Below, piece after piece: positions 1 through 9,738 of a stretch of 64,000 bases of DNA (positions are counted from its first letter, which is position 1; every line of letters starts with the position of its first letter). Origin of the DNA: Laetiporus sulphureus 93-53 (lineage: Eukaryota > Basidiomycota > Agaricomycetes > Polyporales > Laetiporaceae). The DNA lies in contig NW_024468541.1 in assembly GCF_001632365.1 (NCBI RefSeq), forward strand, positions 12,324-76,323. Reading direction: 5' to 3'. A program made the position numbers and the translations under genes. The notes below the pieces were generated by a model that made no database searches, had not been told where the DNA came from, and worked only from the letters and a program-made list of their open reading frames with translations.

Positions 1-324
1 CCTTCATTGGGAGTCTTGTAGCCTTGCCCACTAGGTCCTCACTGCATAGTGTCAAGCCTGTGCCTGCTGCTGGTAGCACACAGCTTCTTTATTAGATCTT
101 AGAGTCATCCACCTATTATATGCGGCCTAACAAGCCAATTCACCCCTTGTTGTGAGCATAAGGCTAAGGGCCCTTTGAGCCCCTTTTTTAGGCTGCATGT
201 CACTGCATGCCTGGTTTGACCCTTCCTGGGCAAACCCCTTTTTTGTGCAGGTCACTGGACGCTGGCAAGCACCTTGCTGCCATTTCCTTGCCTTAGGGCA
301 CAGGATTCAATGCACCGTGACACA
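1..324 (-). repeat. Probable LTR of a retrotransposon (solo or truncated by the window edge)
   Basis: Read on the minus strand, the segment begins TGTGTCACGGTGC, an LTR-like 5' end (TGT...). It then carries a TATA-like CATATAATAGG (about 115-125) and, further on, an AATAAA polyadenylation signal (about 90). That is the expected LTR order of promoter followed by poly(A) signal. The left side runs off the window, so no second end, target duplication, primer-binding site or internal coding region can be seen. It could also be another kind of repeat; no coding potential was found. Confidence 0.35.
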
Positions 325-1808
325 GTTCCCCTCTTAAGATCGTTGTCGTTGGTATCATTTTCTACACTCTCCCACCATCCCGACCAGATAGTTCTGAACT
401 GACGATCAATCTACTGTGAACGATCGACCGTAAGGCCATGGCTCATATGCTATGTGCATCACTGAAAGGTACGATCCCCGTTTGTCCACTGTTGTTATTC
501 ACCAATCACAGACCTGTTCACTTTCACCACTGTTGCTGACGAGTCGTTCGACGACATGTTCGATGTGCGCGTGTCACCGTAATTCCCAAAGACTTCGCTG
601 CGGAAATATCGTCGCGAATTCCTGAAGACGTCCGACATCGTCGCGCTGCAATTCATGCTTGTCCAAGTGATCGATGAACGTGGGCTCGTTCGCGTACCTC
701 ATCTGACGTCTATAGCGTTGTACACGTCGCCCCGTTACATTTTCTTACTATGCAACGATATTACCCTGTCCATCACTGTGAATAAATTTCGTGTCCTCGT
801 ACTTTAACCCCAACTACCAACCTACATAGCGCTTCACTCTATGTGTACGTAATATGTTCGCTGGTCACATAATTCGATAGACCACAAACGTGCCGCGCAC
901 GATGTGCTCGTCGTAGCGGGCGTAGCGGGCGCTGCCGGTACCGGCCCTACCATATATGACATTGTCATATATGTACTATGTCGATCGTATGTGTCGGGCT
1001 TGACGGTACGAGCGCACCGAGAGCTTTTTCAAATTAGTCTAGCATCAAAAACGATAAAAAGCTCGGACAGGAATTGATGAATCCAGTCGGATAACTTAGC
1101 ATTCGCTTGGAGAAGCACGGCTAATGGCCATGCGGGAGCAAAATGAATGCAGCGGCTCTTCTGGCTCAGTAAACAAGTTGGAGATCAAGAAGTAGACCGA
1201 GCAGTTTCCAATCCATGTCGAGGCAGAATATGTAAGATGGACAGTAGCGGATTCGATGAGCCTAGTCGTGAATGCGCAAGAAAGCCGTCGGTGCAGATTC
1301 GGGGCTGCGCTGACTTGGTCGACGAGGGGAAGCATGGGTTTAGCCATATTGCCCCATTCCTCCACCGCCACAATACACAATATGCTCTACTGCGACGATC
1401 AATTATCTAGGGCTTACTTATTACCATGCATATGCACTCGCCATGGCCTTGGTCGGTCTGGATGCTTCGTTCAGATACAGATAAATCGGACGATGTAGTT
1501 CTTCGTTCGCAGCGACAACCATCACGTCCGTGGCGAGCTCGTGACTCGTTCTGCTCGATATCTCCGCATGTTGCTGACGGTCCTGAGCGCGAGGCAGGCT
1601 CACATCAAGCTTTCATTGTAGAAGACCAGGAGAGCCGCGACAAGCCGTGATATTTACGTATCTTCCTGACCGGCCGTTCGTAAGGAAGTTAGGAACGTGT
1701 TCATCAGCCGGCATCAGCGCCCGGAAAACGGTATCTTTTACGCTACTTCGCTCAAGTCAAGGGGACCCAGTTCGTCGTTGAGCTCAGTGATACTTCAAAC
1801 TGACCAGC
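325..1808. other. Non-coding upstream region of FMO copy 1
   Basis: No convincing exon was found. From about 1420 onward the sequence matches the region before FMO copy 2 (about 5755-6077), so it belongs to the duplicated unit and probably holds the 5' flank and promoter. The part from 325 to about 1400 has no recognised match in the window. Short reading frames in both directions overlap each other and look like chance. Confidence 0.4.
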
Positions 1809-3391
1809 ATGGATCTCCTCCCGAGTACATAGTGCCGTGCTCTTATCGTGACTCAATTCTCTTACAACTGACGCCGCTGCACAGATGCCGCCATTGAATC
1901 ACTGAAACAGGATGCCTCGAGCGATAAAAAGGATATCTGCATCATAGGTGCAGGTCCCGGAGGGTTGGCCGCACTGCAGATCATCATGGAGAGTCCGCAG
2001 TACAAAGAGGGACTATGGCATCCGACGGCATTCGAGGAGCGAGACAAAGTCGGCGGTATATGGTGCGTATGCGTCCGCTACCCATCCTTCTCTTTTGCGT
2101 GACTGCACACATCTCTAGGGTTCCTGCCCCGCCGAAAGACGACCCGCCAATCACGCCTCTGTACGACTCACTCACGACGAACCTCCCGCACCCCATCATG
2201 TGCTATGACTCCCTGCCATTCCCTCCCTCCACCGCGCTCTTCCCGCATGCCGTCGCCGTAGAAAAGTACCTCGCAGACTTTGCCACGCACTTCAATCTCT
2301 TTCCGCACATCCGCCTCGAGACTACTGTGCTTGGCATCGACTGGGATGCGAGCACCGCGAAGTGGCGGGTCAGCGTGAGCAGCGGCGAAGAGCACGCGTA
2401 CGACCTGCTCATCGTTGCAAACGGGCACTACCGCGTGCCGCGTTACCCCGCGACGCCCGGCATCGCCACGTGGATCGCGGCGGGCAAGGCGATGCACTCC
2501 GCATGGTATCGCCACCCAGAGCACAAGGGCCGCACCGTGCTCGTCGTCGGCGGCGGGCCGAGTGGGCTGGACATTTCCGCCGAGTTGCGTGGTGTGGCGC
2601 GTGTGGTGATCCACTCCGTCACCGATGGCGTGCCCGAAGACAGCGATGACGGCACGTTCAAGCGGCGCGGGCTCATCACCGAGTACCTCGATGTTGGCGA
2701 AGGAAAGGTGGTGTTCGAGGACGGCTCGACGGAGACGGGCATCGATCACTGCATTGTTGCGACGGGCTACCAGCACCACCAGCCGTATTTTCCGCCGTCG
2801 CTACTTCGTGTCGCGGTCCCGCCACCTGTGCCTCCGATTCCACCGACGCTGTACAACTCGACGTACCACCTTTTCCCGCTCGCACGGCATCTCTTCCCAC
2901 TATCGAAGGACTTTCCTCCATCACGTATCTGCTTCTTGGGGCTGCTCAAAGGCGTCGCGCCTCTTCCGCTTATGGAAGCCCAGGTCCGCGCAGCGCTCAA
3001 GATTTTCGCAGAGCCAGAACATTTCGACTCGACGCAAGAATCCATCGGCGTGATCGCGCGGTACGAGGAGCTGCGCGCGCGTGTGGGTGCGGACGAGCTC
3101 CGCATTGCGGCCACGTGGCACATCTTCGCGCCGCAAGAGCAGTTCGACTATCGCGACGAGCTACATGCATGGATCGGCGAAGAGGATCGCGTCCCGGCAT
3201 GGGTGCGCGAGATGTATGACAAGCGGGACGTGCTGAGAGCGGAGTGGCGGGACCTGGAGCGGCTCGGTGAGGCGGACGAGTGGGTGCACGGTGTTGGCGA
3301 GGGCGGTATGGATGAGTGGGTAGAGATGATGCGCAAGTTGCTGCGCCGGGCGGAGGATAGGAAACGAGAGGAGTGCAAAACCAGGCTGTGA
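1809..3391 (+). CDS. Flavin-containing monooxygenase, copy 1
   Basis: Likely an FAD- and NADPH-dependent monooxygenase that oxygenates a soft nucleophile or ketone; the substrate cannot be read from sequence. Model: exons 1809-1824, 1885-2062 and 2119-3391, 488 aa. The ATG at 1809 was chosen because an in-frame stop precedes exon 2, and because the first intron (donor GTACAT, acceptor GCACAG) is conserved in copy 2. Motifs: FAD-binding GAGPGG at residues 27-32, NADPH-binding GGGPSG near 209-214, and the FMO-type ATGYQ near 279-283. An H-S-A-W-Y-R segment before the NADPH site fits the FMO signature region loosely. Length suits the family. No signal peptide or membrane segment is evident. It lies head-to-tail with copy 2, and the minus-strand gene remnant begins about 95 bp downstream. 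Family assignment is firm; the role, perhaps secondary metabolism or detoxification, is inferred. Confidence 0.9.
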
Positions 3392-3661
3392 GATGGCTGT
3401 TTCGTTGCAATAACATCTACACTTGATGTACTTTTCCGCGACCCTAGACTGCTAATCACAACGCCAGATTCATCTGCAAATGCATTATTCACTATAATGT
3501 TCACTGCACTTGGACAATAAGGAGGGCTCTAACCCAAACTGGGCATAGTCTCCTATCCGAATCTTCTGTAGAAAAGTCGACATATTCTGCTCCTGCTCGT
3601 CAAGCCATTTCTTTGCTTCGTCGGCTGTCTTCGGCGGTGGAGGCTGAGGTGCTGAGAGGGC

Positions 3662-3675
3662 GGCTCTGACGACCT
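3662..3675. repeat. Left target-site duplication of the 149-bp insert
   Basis: The 14-mer GGCTCTGACGACCT occurs here and again at 3825-3838, directly flanking the insert. The empty site in the other tandem unit (about 8053-8066) reads almost the same, once only. Confidence 0.85.
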
Positions 3676-3824
3676 TTTTTTGGTACATTTATTTCTATAC
3701 CGCGCTCGGCGCGGTTTGCAAGGAGGGGGGGTACATGAGAGGTCACCGAGCGAAGATGTGCTAGGTAGGTATGGCGTCTAAAGGGGAGGCATACGCGGCA
3801 AATTAACCGGGGTCATAGGGTGCG
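3676..3824 (-). mobile_element. Short retroposed insertion (SINE-like or 5'-truncated LINE/retro-transcript)
   Basis: On the minus strand this 149-bp insert ends in a run of six or seven A residues, preceded about 10 bp earlier by AATAAA. It is flanked by 14-bp direct repeats and is absent from the otherwise matching second tandem unit, so it arrived by target-primed retroposition after or around the duplication. Just inside its 3' end is a perfect hairpin (ACCGCGC, 3-nt loop, GCGCGGT; 3699-3715), the kind of 3' structure some LINE reverse transcriptases recognise. I see no convincing pol III A/B boxes, so a 5'-truncated LINE or a processed mRNA 3' end is as likely as a tRNA-type SINE. Confidence 0.75.
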
Positions 3825-3838
3825 GGCTCTGACGACCT
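3825..3838. repeat. Right target-site duplication of the 149-bp insert
   Basis: Identical 14-mer to 3662-3675. Beyond it the sequence resumes the alignment with the second tandem unit. Confidence 0.85.
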
Positions 3839-4289
3839 GTGCCAGTACTTGACGTTGTTCAAGAGTAAGGAAATTTGGCTTTTGCTCCTCTTCAATATCT
3901 GCATGGTGAGACGTGAGATTGGAATCTTTAGGAACATAGAGAAATTTGCCTTGGTCCTCCAGGAACAGCGGTGTATGCGCATGGTGGGCGTCAGGAATCG
4001 GTGTATGCGCTGCATGGTGGATAATTGCGTTCGGGCTGGTTCATTAATGGAGCTACTCCTTTCCCGCCAATAGGAAATAAGTGCGTTGCACCGACCGGCA
4101 CAAATGGGGACATACCACTGGAGCAGAGGCCCGCTCAAACTGGATCCACGTCTGCTCGTCCTGGTGATGTATGCGCAGACGTTTTGCCCATATCCTGACC
4201 ATCTCATCATTGGGCAGAGGGAACTCATTCAATAATACTTGTAGGCTGGGGATGACCCCTGGGCTATTTTGAGAAGAAGGGTATACTTC

Positions 4290-6077
4290 GGCATATCCAT
4301 GAGCAGGGGGCTAAGAAAAACATACCTACCACAGGGACAGCCGAACTATTGATCGATCTGGTGGACGAGCCAGTCGCTGGTGCGGAGGATGAGATGAAGA
4401 GGCACACCCGAGGAAAGATTACAGATAAGAACCGGCCGCTGATGCAATGTACCTTGAGGATGGTCGGCTGCTGTCGAGCTATGGATCGCACTGTCAGGTT
4501 GAATGCCTAGCAGAACACCATCACAAACGACGCACTGACTGCGAGACCAGCGATACATCTTCAATACAAGCCTGTATGTTCCTTGAATATGTATCCTCAT
4601 ACATTTAAGGCGTCTCCGTGCTGCTCGACTGTCTGAGGTCGATTGAAAGAACACGAGTAACGCTCGAGGGACGGACGGTGCGTACCGCGTCGGTGGCGAA
4701 ACGCGTCCATTACGCGGTCACGTGGTGCGTGTCTCACCCTCGCAGTCAAAGTTGCCGCCTCGCGCAAATCTAAGTATTGATAGTAGTCGAGCAATCTCCA
4801 GCCTATGAGCTTCATGTCCAGTTTGTTATCATCGATGCATCAATATGACACTATATCAAGGTCCTCGGCAGCGTCACAAAGACTATCGTAAGTCTCGTTT
4901 CCTAGTGTTATATTCATGTCAGTCTAACGTGCCACAGTAGCTTTTGGGTAGGTCAGCGACTACGGCTTTACACTAGAATTGTGAAGTCGCGATGTCAAAG
5001 GGCAACAAGGGCCAGAGCCGAGATCCGAGCAGCTTCCGCCTGCAAATAACAAGTCATAGAGAAGATATTCCCGAGACAGTTCCATATCAGCGTACTCTGC
5101 TGGTTGTTTTGGAACGATGAGCCTAGCAGAGTCGGGGCTGCATTTACTTGGTCGCGGCGAATCCCTCACGCTCGCATCAGTTAGACGACATATTGCCTCA
5201 TTCCTTTGACCACGATCAATAACCGTATCGGATTAATCACGCCAAGCCCTACAGTGATCGCTCGTCATCTCTCGTCATCGCTCCGTTAACGCTGGCATTC
5301 TTGCTTCCATTGTTGAATGCACACTGTATATAGAATCGCCGTCTGAAACTAGCTTCAACGTTCACGTTCAACCGTTGCTATCAGTGATCTGCTGCATTTG
5401 TTCGGTGGACGTTTACCTCGCCGCCCTGCTATCTCTACCATGCAAAACATCGCCACTGCACCTGTGACCGCATCCGCGGGCTTCAGAAGTTTCACTGTAT
5501 CCCCTTTGAAAGCGCGAGTTGCGGCCCCATGGATACGAGTACATACTCTTTCTGTTCCGTGTCGCTCTCGCTCGTGTTAAGTATTTCTTGTATGCGCTCT
5601 CCTCCGTCAGTTGGCCTCTGCGCTCAAAATTACAGTATTATCTGCTTTACCATCTCTTCAACAATATTTAATACACTACGAACGGAAAATTTCGCCTGAA
5701 TCGCGTGATCGCGCTCGTCGTAGCTCGCGCTGCCGGGACCGGCCCTACTACTTTACTCCCAAACATATGCACCCGCCATGGCCTTGGTCGGTCTGGATGC
5801 TTCGTTCAGATACAAATAGGTCGGATCGTGTAGTTCTTCGTCCGCTCGGATGTGTGGCGAACTCGTGAGTCGTTCTGCTCGATATCTGCGGCGTGTTACT
5901 GATGATCCTGAGGGCGAGGAAGACTGCATCAAGCTTTCGTTATAGAAGGTGCAGCAGAACCGCGACAAGCCGTGATCTTTACGCATCTTCCTGACCGGCC
6001 GCTCGTAAGGAACGTGTTCATCAGTCGACGGTGGCCCAGGTCGTCGTTGAGCTCAGTAATACTTCAAACTGACCAGC
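4290..6077. other. Spacer between the tandem units, with the 5' flank of FMO copy 2
   Basis: From 4290 to about 5740 there is no counterpart in the other unit and no gene I can support. Short minus-strand frames (for example 4597-4815) lack splice context or recognisable motifs. From about 5750 the duplicated 5' flank of the FMO gene resumes. Confidence 0.4.
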
Positions 6078-8560
6078 ATGGTTCACCTTCCGAGTACGTA
6101 GTGCCGTGCTCTTATCGTGATTCATAGCTCATGCCGCTGCACAGATGCCGCCATTGAATCACCGAAACAGGATGCCTCGAGCGATAAAAAGGATATCTGC
6201 ATTATAGGTGCAGGTCCCGGAGGGTTGGCCGCACTGCAGATCATCTTGGAGAGCCCGCAGTACAAAAAGGGACTATGGCATCCGACGGCATTCGAGCAGC
6301 GAGAAAAAGTCGGCGGCATATGGTGCGTATGCGTCCGCTACCCATCCTTCTCTTTTGCGTGACTGCACACATCTCTAGGGTTCCTGCCCCACCCACGGAT
6401 GATCCACCAATCACGCCCCTGTACGACTCATTGTTCACGAACCTCCCACATCCCATTCTGGGCTACGACTCACTGCCCTTCCCTCCCTCCACCGCGCTCT
6501 TCCCGCATGCAGCTGTCGTAGAAAAGTACCTCACAGACTTTGCCACTCACTTTAATCTCTTCCCTCACATTCGCCTCGAGACAACTGTGCTCGCCGTCGA
6601 CTGGGACGCGAGCGCGGCGAAGTGGCGAGTCCGCGTGAGCAGCGGCGAAGAGCACGCGTATGACCTGCTCATCGTTGCGAGCTCGCACTACCGCGTGCCG
6701 CGTTACCCCACGACGCCCGGCGTCGACGCCTGGATCGCGGCGGGCAAGGCGACGCACTCCGCATGGTATCGCCACCCAGAGCACAAGGGCCGCACCGTGC
6801 TTGTAGTTGGCGGCGGGCCGAGCGGGCTGGACATTTCCGCCGAGCTGCGCGGTGTGGCGCGTGCGGTGATCCTCTCCGTCACCAAGAGCGAGCACGAAGA
6901 CAGCGAAGAAGGCACGTTCAAGCGGCGGGGGCTTATCACCGAATACCTCGATGTTCGCGAAGGAAAGGTGGTGTTCGAGGACGGCTCGACGGAGACGGGC
7001 ATCGATCACTGCATTCTTGCGACAGGCTACCAGCACCACCTGCCGTTTTTTCCGCCGTCGCTACTTCGCGTCGCGGTCCCGCCACCTGTACCTCCGATTC
7101 CATCGACGCTGTACAACTCGACGTACCATCTTTTCCCGCTCGCACGGCACCTCTTCCCAATATCGAAGGACTTTCCTCCATCACGTATCTGCTTCTTGGG
7201 GCTGCTCCAAAACGCCGCGCCTCTTCCGCTAATGGAAGCCCAGGTCCGTGTAGCGCTCAAGATCTTCGCAGAGCCAGAACGTTTCGACTCGACGCAAGAA
7301 GCAAACGGCGTGATAGCGCGGTACGAGGAGGTGCGCGCGCGCGTGGGTGCGGACGAGCTTCGGATTGCGGCCGCTTATCACGCCTTTGAGCCGCACGACC
7401 AGCAGTTCGACTATCGCAACGAGCTACATGCATGGATCGGCGTGGAGGATCGCGTTCCGGCATGGGTACGCGAGATGTATGACAAGCGGGAAGTGCTGAG
7501 AGCGGAGTGGCGGGAGCTTGAGCGGCGAGGCGAGGCGGACGAGTGGGTGCACGGTGTTGGTGAGGGCGGTGTGGATGAGTGGGTAGAACTGATGCGCAAG
7601 TTGCTGCGCCGGGCGGAGGATAGGAACCGAGATGAGGGCAAAACCAGGCTGTGAGATCGCTGTTTCATTGCAGTTACATCTGCTTTTCACTCGACCCTAG
7701 ACGTACAACACGAATAAATGCGTGCAATAACCTTACGAAATGAAGGGATATGGAAAGAACGAAGGTACGGCTACAGATAATTACTATGCCAGATCCATCT
7801 GCAAATGCATTATTCGCTATATGCGGTGGCTGCCAAGCTGAGCAATCTCACCTTCATGTCCCCATCGCTTCTGGTCAAGATGGTGTCATGTTCACTGCAC
7901 TTGGGCAATAAGGAGGGCTCTAGCCCAAACTGGGCATAGTCTCCTAACCGAATCTTCTGTAGAAAAGTCGACATATTCTGCTCCTGCTCGTCAAGCCATT
8001 TCTTTGCTTCGTCGGCTGTCTTCGGCGGTGGAGGCTGAGGTGCTGAGAGGGCGGCTCTGACGTCCTGCGCTAGTTCTTGACGTTGCTCAAGGGTAAGGAA
8101 ATTTGGCTTTTGCTCTTCTTCAATATCTGCATTGGGAGATCGTGAGACTGGAATCTTTAGGAACATCAAGGAACTTGCCTTGGTCCTCGAGGAACAGCGA
8201 TGCATGCGCACGGTGGGCCTCAGGAACCGGTATGTGTGCTGGCAATTGCCAGAGGGTGGAGGGCTCCGGAGAGCATGATGACCCAGGGGTGGGTAATTGT
8301 GTTCGGGCTGATTCATTTACGGAGCTACTCCGTTCCCTCTGTAAGTGCCAATAGGAAATAAGTGCATTGCACCGACCGGCACAGATGGACATACCACTGG
8401 AGCAGAGGCTCGCTCAAACTGGATCCACGTTTGCACGTCCTCGTAATGTACACGCAGACGTTTTGCCCATATCCTGACCATTTCATCATTGGGCAGAGGG
8501 AACTCATTCAACAGCACCTGTAGGCTGGGGATGACCCCTGGGCTGTTTTTGAAAGAGGGG
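5750..8560. repeat. Tandem duplication, unit 2
   Basis: Counterpart of 1420-4285. It contains FMO copy 2 and the more complete convergent gene, whose 5' exon (to 9031) extends beyond the duplicated part. The unduplicated 5' end suggests unit 2 holds the original gene and unit 1 the derived, 5'-truncated copy. Confidence 0.85.
6078..7654 (+). CDS. Flavin-containing monooxygenase, copy 2
   Basis: Paralogue of the gene at 1809-3391 with the same architecture: exons 6078-6093, 6145-6322 and 6379-7654, 489 aa. The first intron starts GTACGT and ends GCACAG; the second is nearly identical to that of copy 1. The FAD GAGPGG, NADPH GGGPSG and ATGYQ motifs are all retained. Differences are scattered substitutions plus one extra codon near the C-terminus (HDQQF versus QEQF), so both copies appear to be under constraint. 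Several changes lie between the FAD and NADPH sites (N-G-H versus S-S-H before Y-R-V-P), where substrate specificity could shift. Same inferred role as copy 1. Confidence 0.9.
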
Positions 8561-9031
8561 TATACTGTTGTCACATCCATCAACTGTACGTGTGAACAGG
8601 GGGGCTAACAAAAACATACGTATGTCTTCGCTGCTGCTCACAGTACCAGAGCCCTCTATTTTCTGCGGCAGGCTCCCGTAACGAGCAGCCCGCGCCGCAG
8701 CATCCTTTCGTCTTCGGGAGAAGAGAGTTTGAAGAGCACTATTTGTGTAATGATCGCAACCAGGGAGAGCATTGATTTTCTGGAGCAGCTCTTGTCTCTG
8801 GATAGCAGTCGGATTCTGGGTGACCTTCCATAATTCTGCGGGTGACCACAAGAGGTCAGCGCCTGAACCTTGCACGCCAAAGCCGAAGAATGCACCATCA
8901 ATCATTTGGTAACCTTGATGTGATAGGCGCTTGTGAAGGCGTCGTGCCGACGTCGAAGCCATCGACGACGATGATGCCGTGTAGCTCGACGCCGATTCAC
9001 CATCTGCATGCGCATAGAATGGCTCCAACAT
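7810..9031 (-). CDS. Uncharacterised protein with weak homeodomain-like segments, probably frameshifted
   Basis: Minus-strand model: exon 1 8642-9031 (ATG at 9031), exon 2 8395-8583, exon 3 from 8338. The introns are canonical (GTGAGC...ACAG and GTATGT...ACAG) and keep phase 0. Exon 2 contains a pattern V-x2-W-I-Q-x2-R-A after a helix-like L-L-N-E-F stretch, and exon 1 ends with an F-S-R-R-R-K helix. Both resemble the recognition helix of homeodomains but are too divergent to call with confidence. In exon 3 the frame ends at 8120, while a further 100 codons (A-A-L-S-A-P-Q-P-P-P-P and onward, to 7810) stay open in another frame. Comparison with copy 1 shows one extra base near 8140. So either a frameshift or an unseen intron separates the two parts. 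Function unknown; a DNA-binding role is only a guess. Confidence 0.5.
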
Positions 9032-9738
9032 CTGTTCGTTGAGTAGCTAGGTGGAGGATGCAGAGGGGATGGGCAGGGCAGGGGGTCGTGGCTGCAGCAT
9101 GGGGCGCTCAAGTGATGTCGGTCTCCTTTATCGCCTGTCAAAAGCGCAACCCATCCATTCGGTTATGTGCCCATTCTGAGACCTCGGTGTTTCGAAAATT
9201 TAATTGTGAAACCCCGCTGCAGCGTGTTTATCTGCAACCAGGTGTACGATGCATGGTCGGTTATACCGACATTGATCGCATGGCCGACATTGATCGCATG
9301 GTCAAATGCAGCCCCTAAAACATTACTCCGGTAGGTCTTTCGTACTGATTCTCTCTCACGCAGACCGCGCGGATCGATGCAATTCGGATCCGGGCCGCTA
9401 TCAATGAGCTAAGACAAAGTTTCATTTTCTATGGTTAGGATCCTTCTAGATGGGTCGTCACATTTTTCAAAGCGTTAACTCAACCTTCCAGCCACTGTAA
9501 GTCACCCTTAAATAACCCGTTCGAATTTGACTGAACATTACCGGTAATTTACGTAGGCTCATTAGCGCTCGTTAGCTATTTCTCTTCGCTTAGTTGCTAT
9601 ATACAGATCACTCTGGACCTTTCTGGTACAGTTCTACAGTATGGATGTCTGATGAGAAACAATAGGTAAGACTTCATGTCGCTTGGGCGAGATGCGGAAC
9701 AAGCATTTAACACTACGCGGACATGAAGGAAGGCGCAC
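9032..9738. other. Intergenic; short direct repeat only
   Basis: No gene recognised. Contains a perfect head-to-tail 18-bp duplication (9266-9301). It lies between the 5' end of the homeodomain-like gene and the 3' end of the CYP505-type gene, so it should hold the promoter of the former and the terminator of the latter. Confidence 0.4.
9266..9301. repeat. Perfect 18-bp tandem duplication
   Basis: The unit CCGACATTGATCGCATGG occurs twice head to tail (9266-9283, 9284-9301). No flanking structure suggests more than local slippage. Confidence 0.9.

Larger units (their letters stand above)
1420..4285. repeat. Tandem duplication, unit 1
   Basis: This segment is closely similar in the same orientation to about 5750-8560 (offset about 4.26-4.27 kb). 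The match covers the 5' flank of the FMO gene, the whole gene with both introns, and the 3' half of the convergent minus-strand gene. Unit 1 differs by a 149-bp insertion, a 43-bp deletion and a 66-bp deletion in the convergent gene, and it ends near 4285, where similarity stops abruptly inside that gene. Confidence 0.85.
3485..4285 (-). pseudogene. Remnant of the convergent homeodomain-like gene, copy 1
   Basis: The 3' half of the gene is intact at 7810-9031 in the second unit. Relative to that copy it carries a 149-bp retroposed insert (3676-3824), a 43-bp deletion near 4010 that shifts the frame, and an in-frame loss of about 22 codons close to the stop. The sequence equivalent to the first exon is absent: similarity ends near 4285. 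The stretch equivalent to copy-2 positions 8120-8200 keeps an open frame into the C-terminal part here, whereas copy 2 does not. Unlikely to give a functional protein. Confidence 0.7.

Noticed and set aside
2168..2779. 203-codon open frame antisense to FMO copy 1 (and its match at 6470-7039)
   Set aside because: It overlaps the FMO coding exon in antisense. It is open because of GC-rich codon bias on the coding strand and has no motif or conserved start.
4264..4654. Overlapping minus-strand frames just beyond the end of duplication unit 1
   Set aside because: They begin where similarity to unit 2 stops, overlap each other in two frames, and match nothing in the intact gene.
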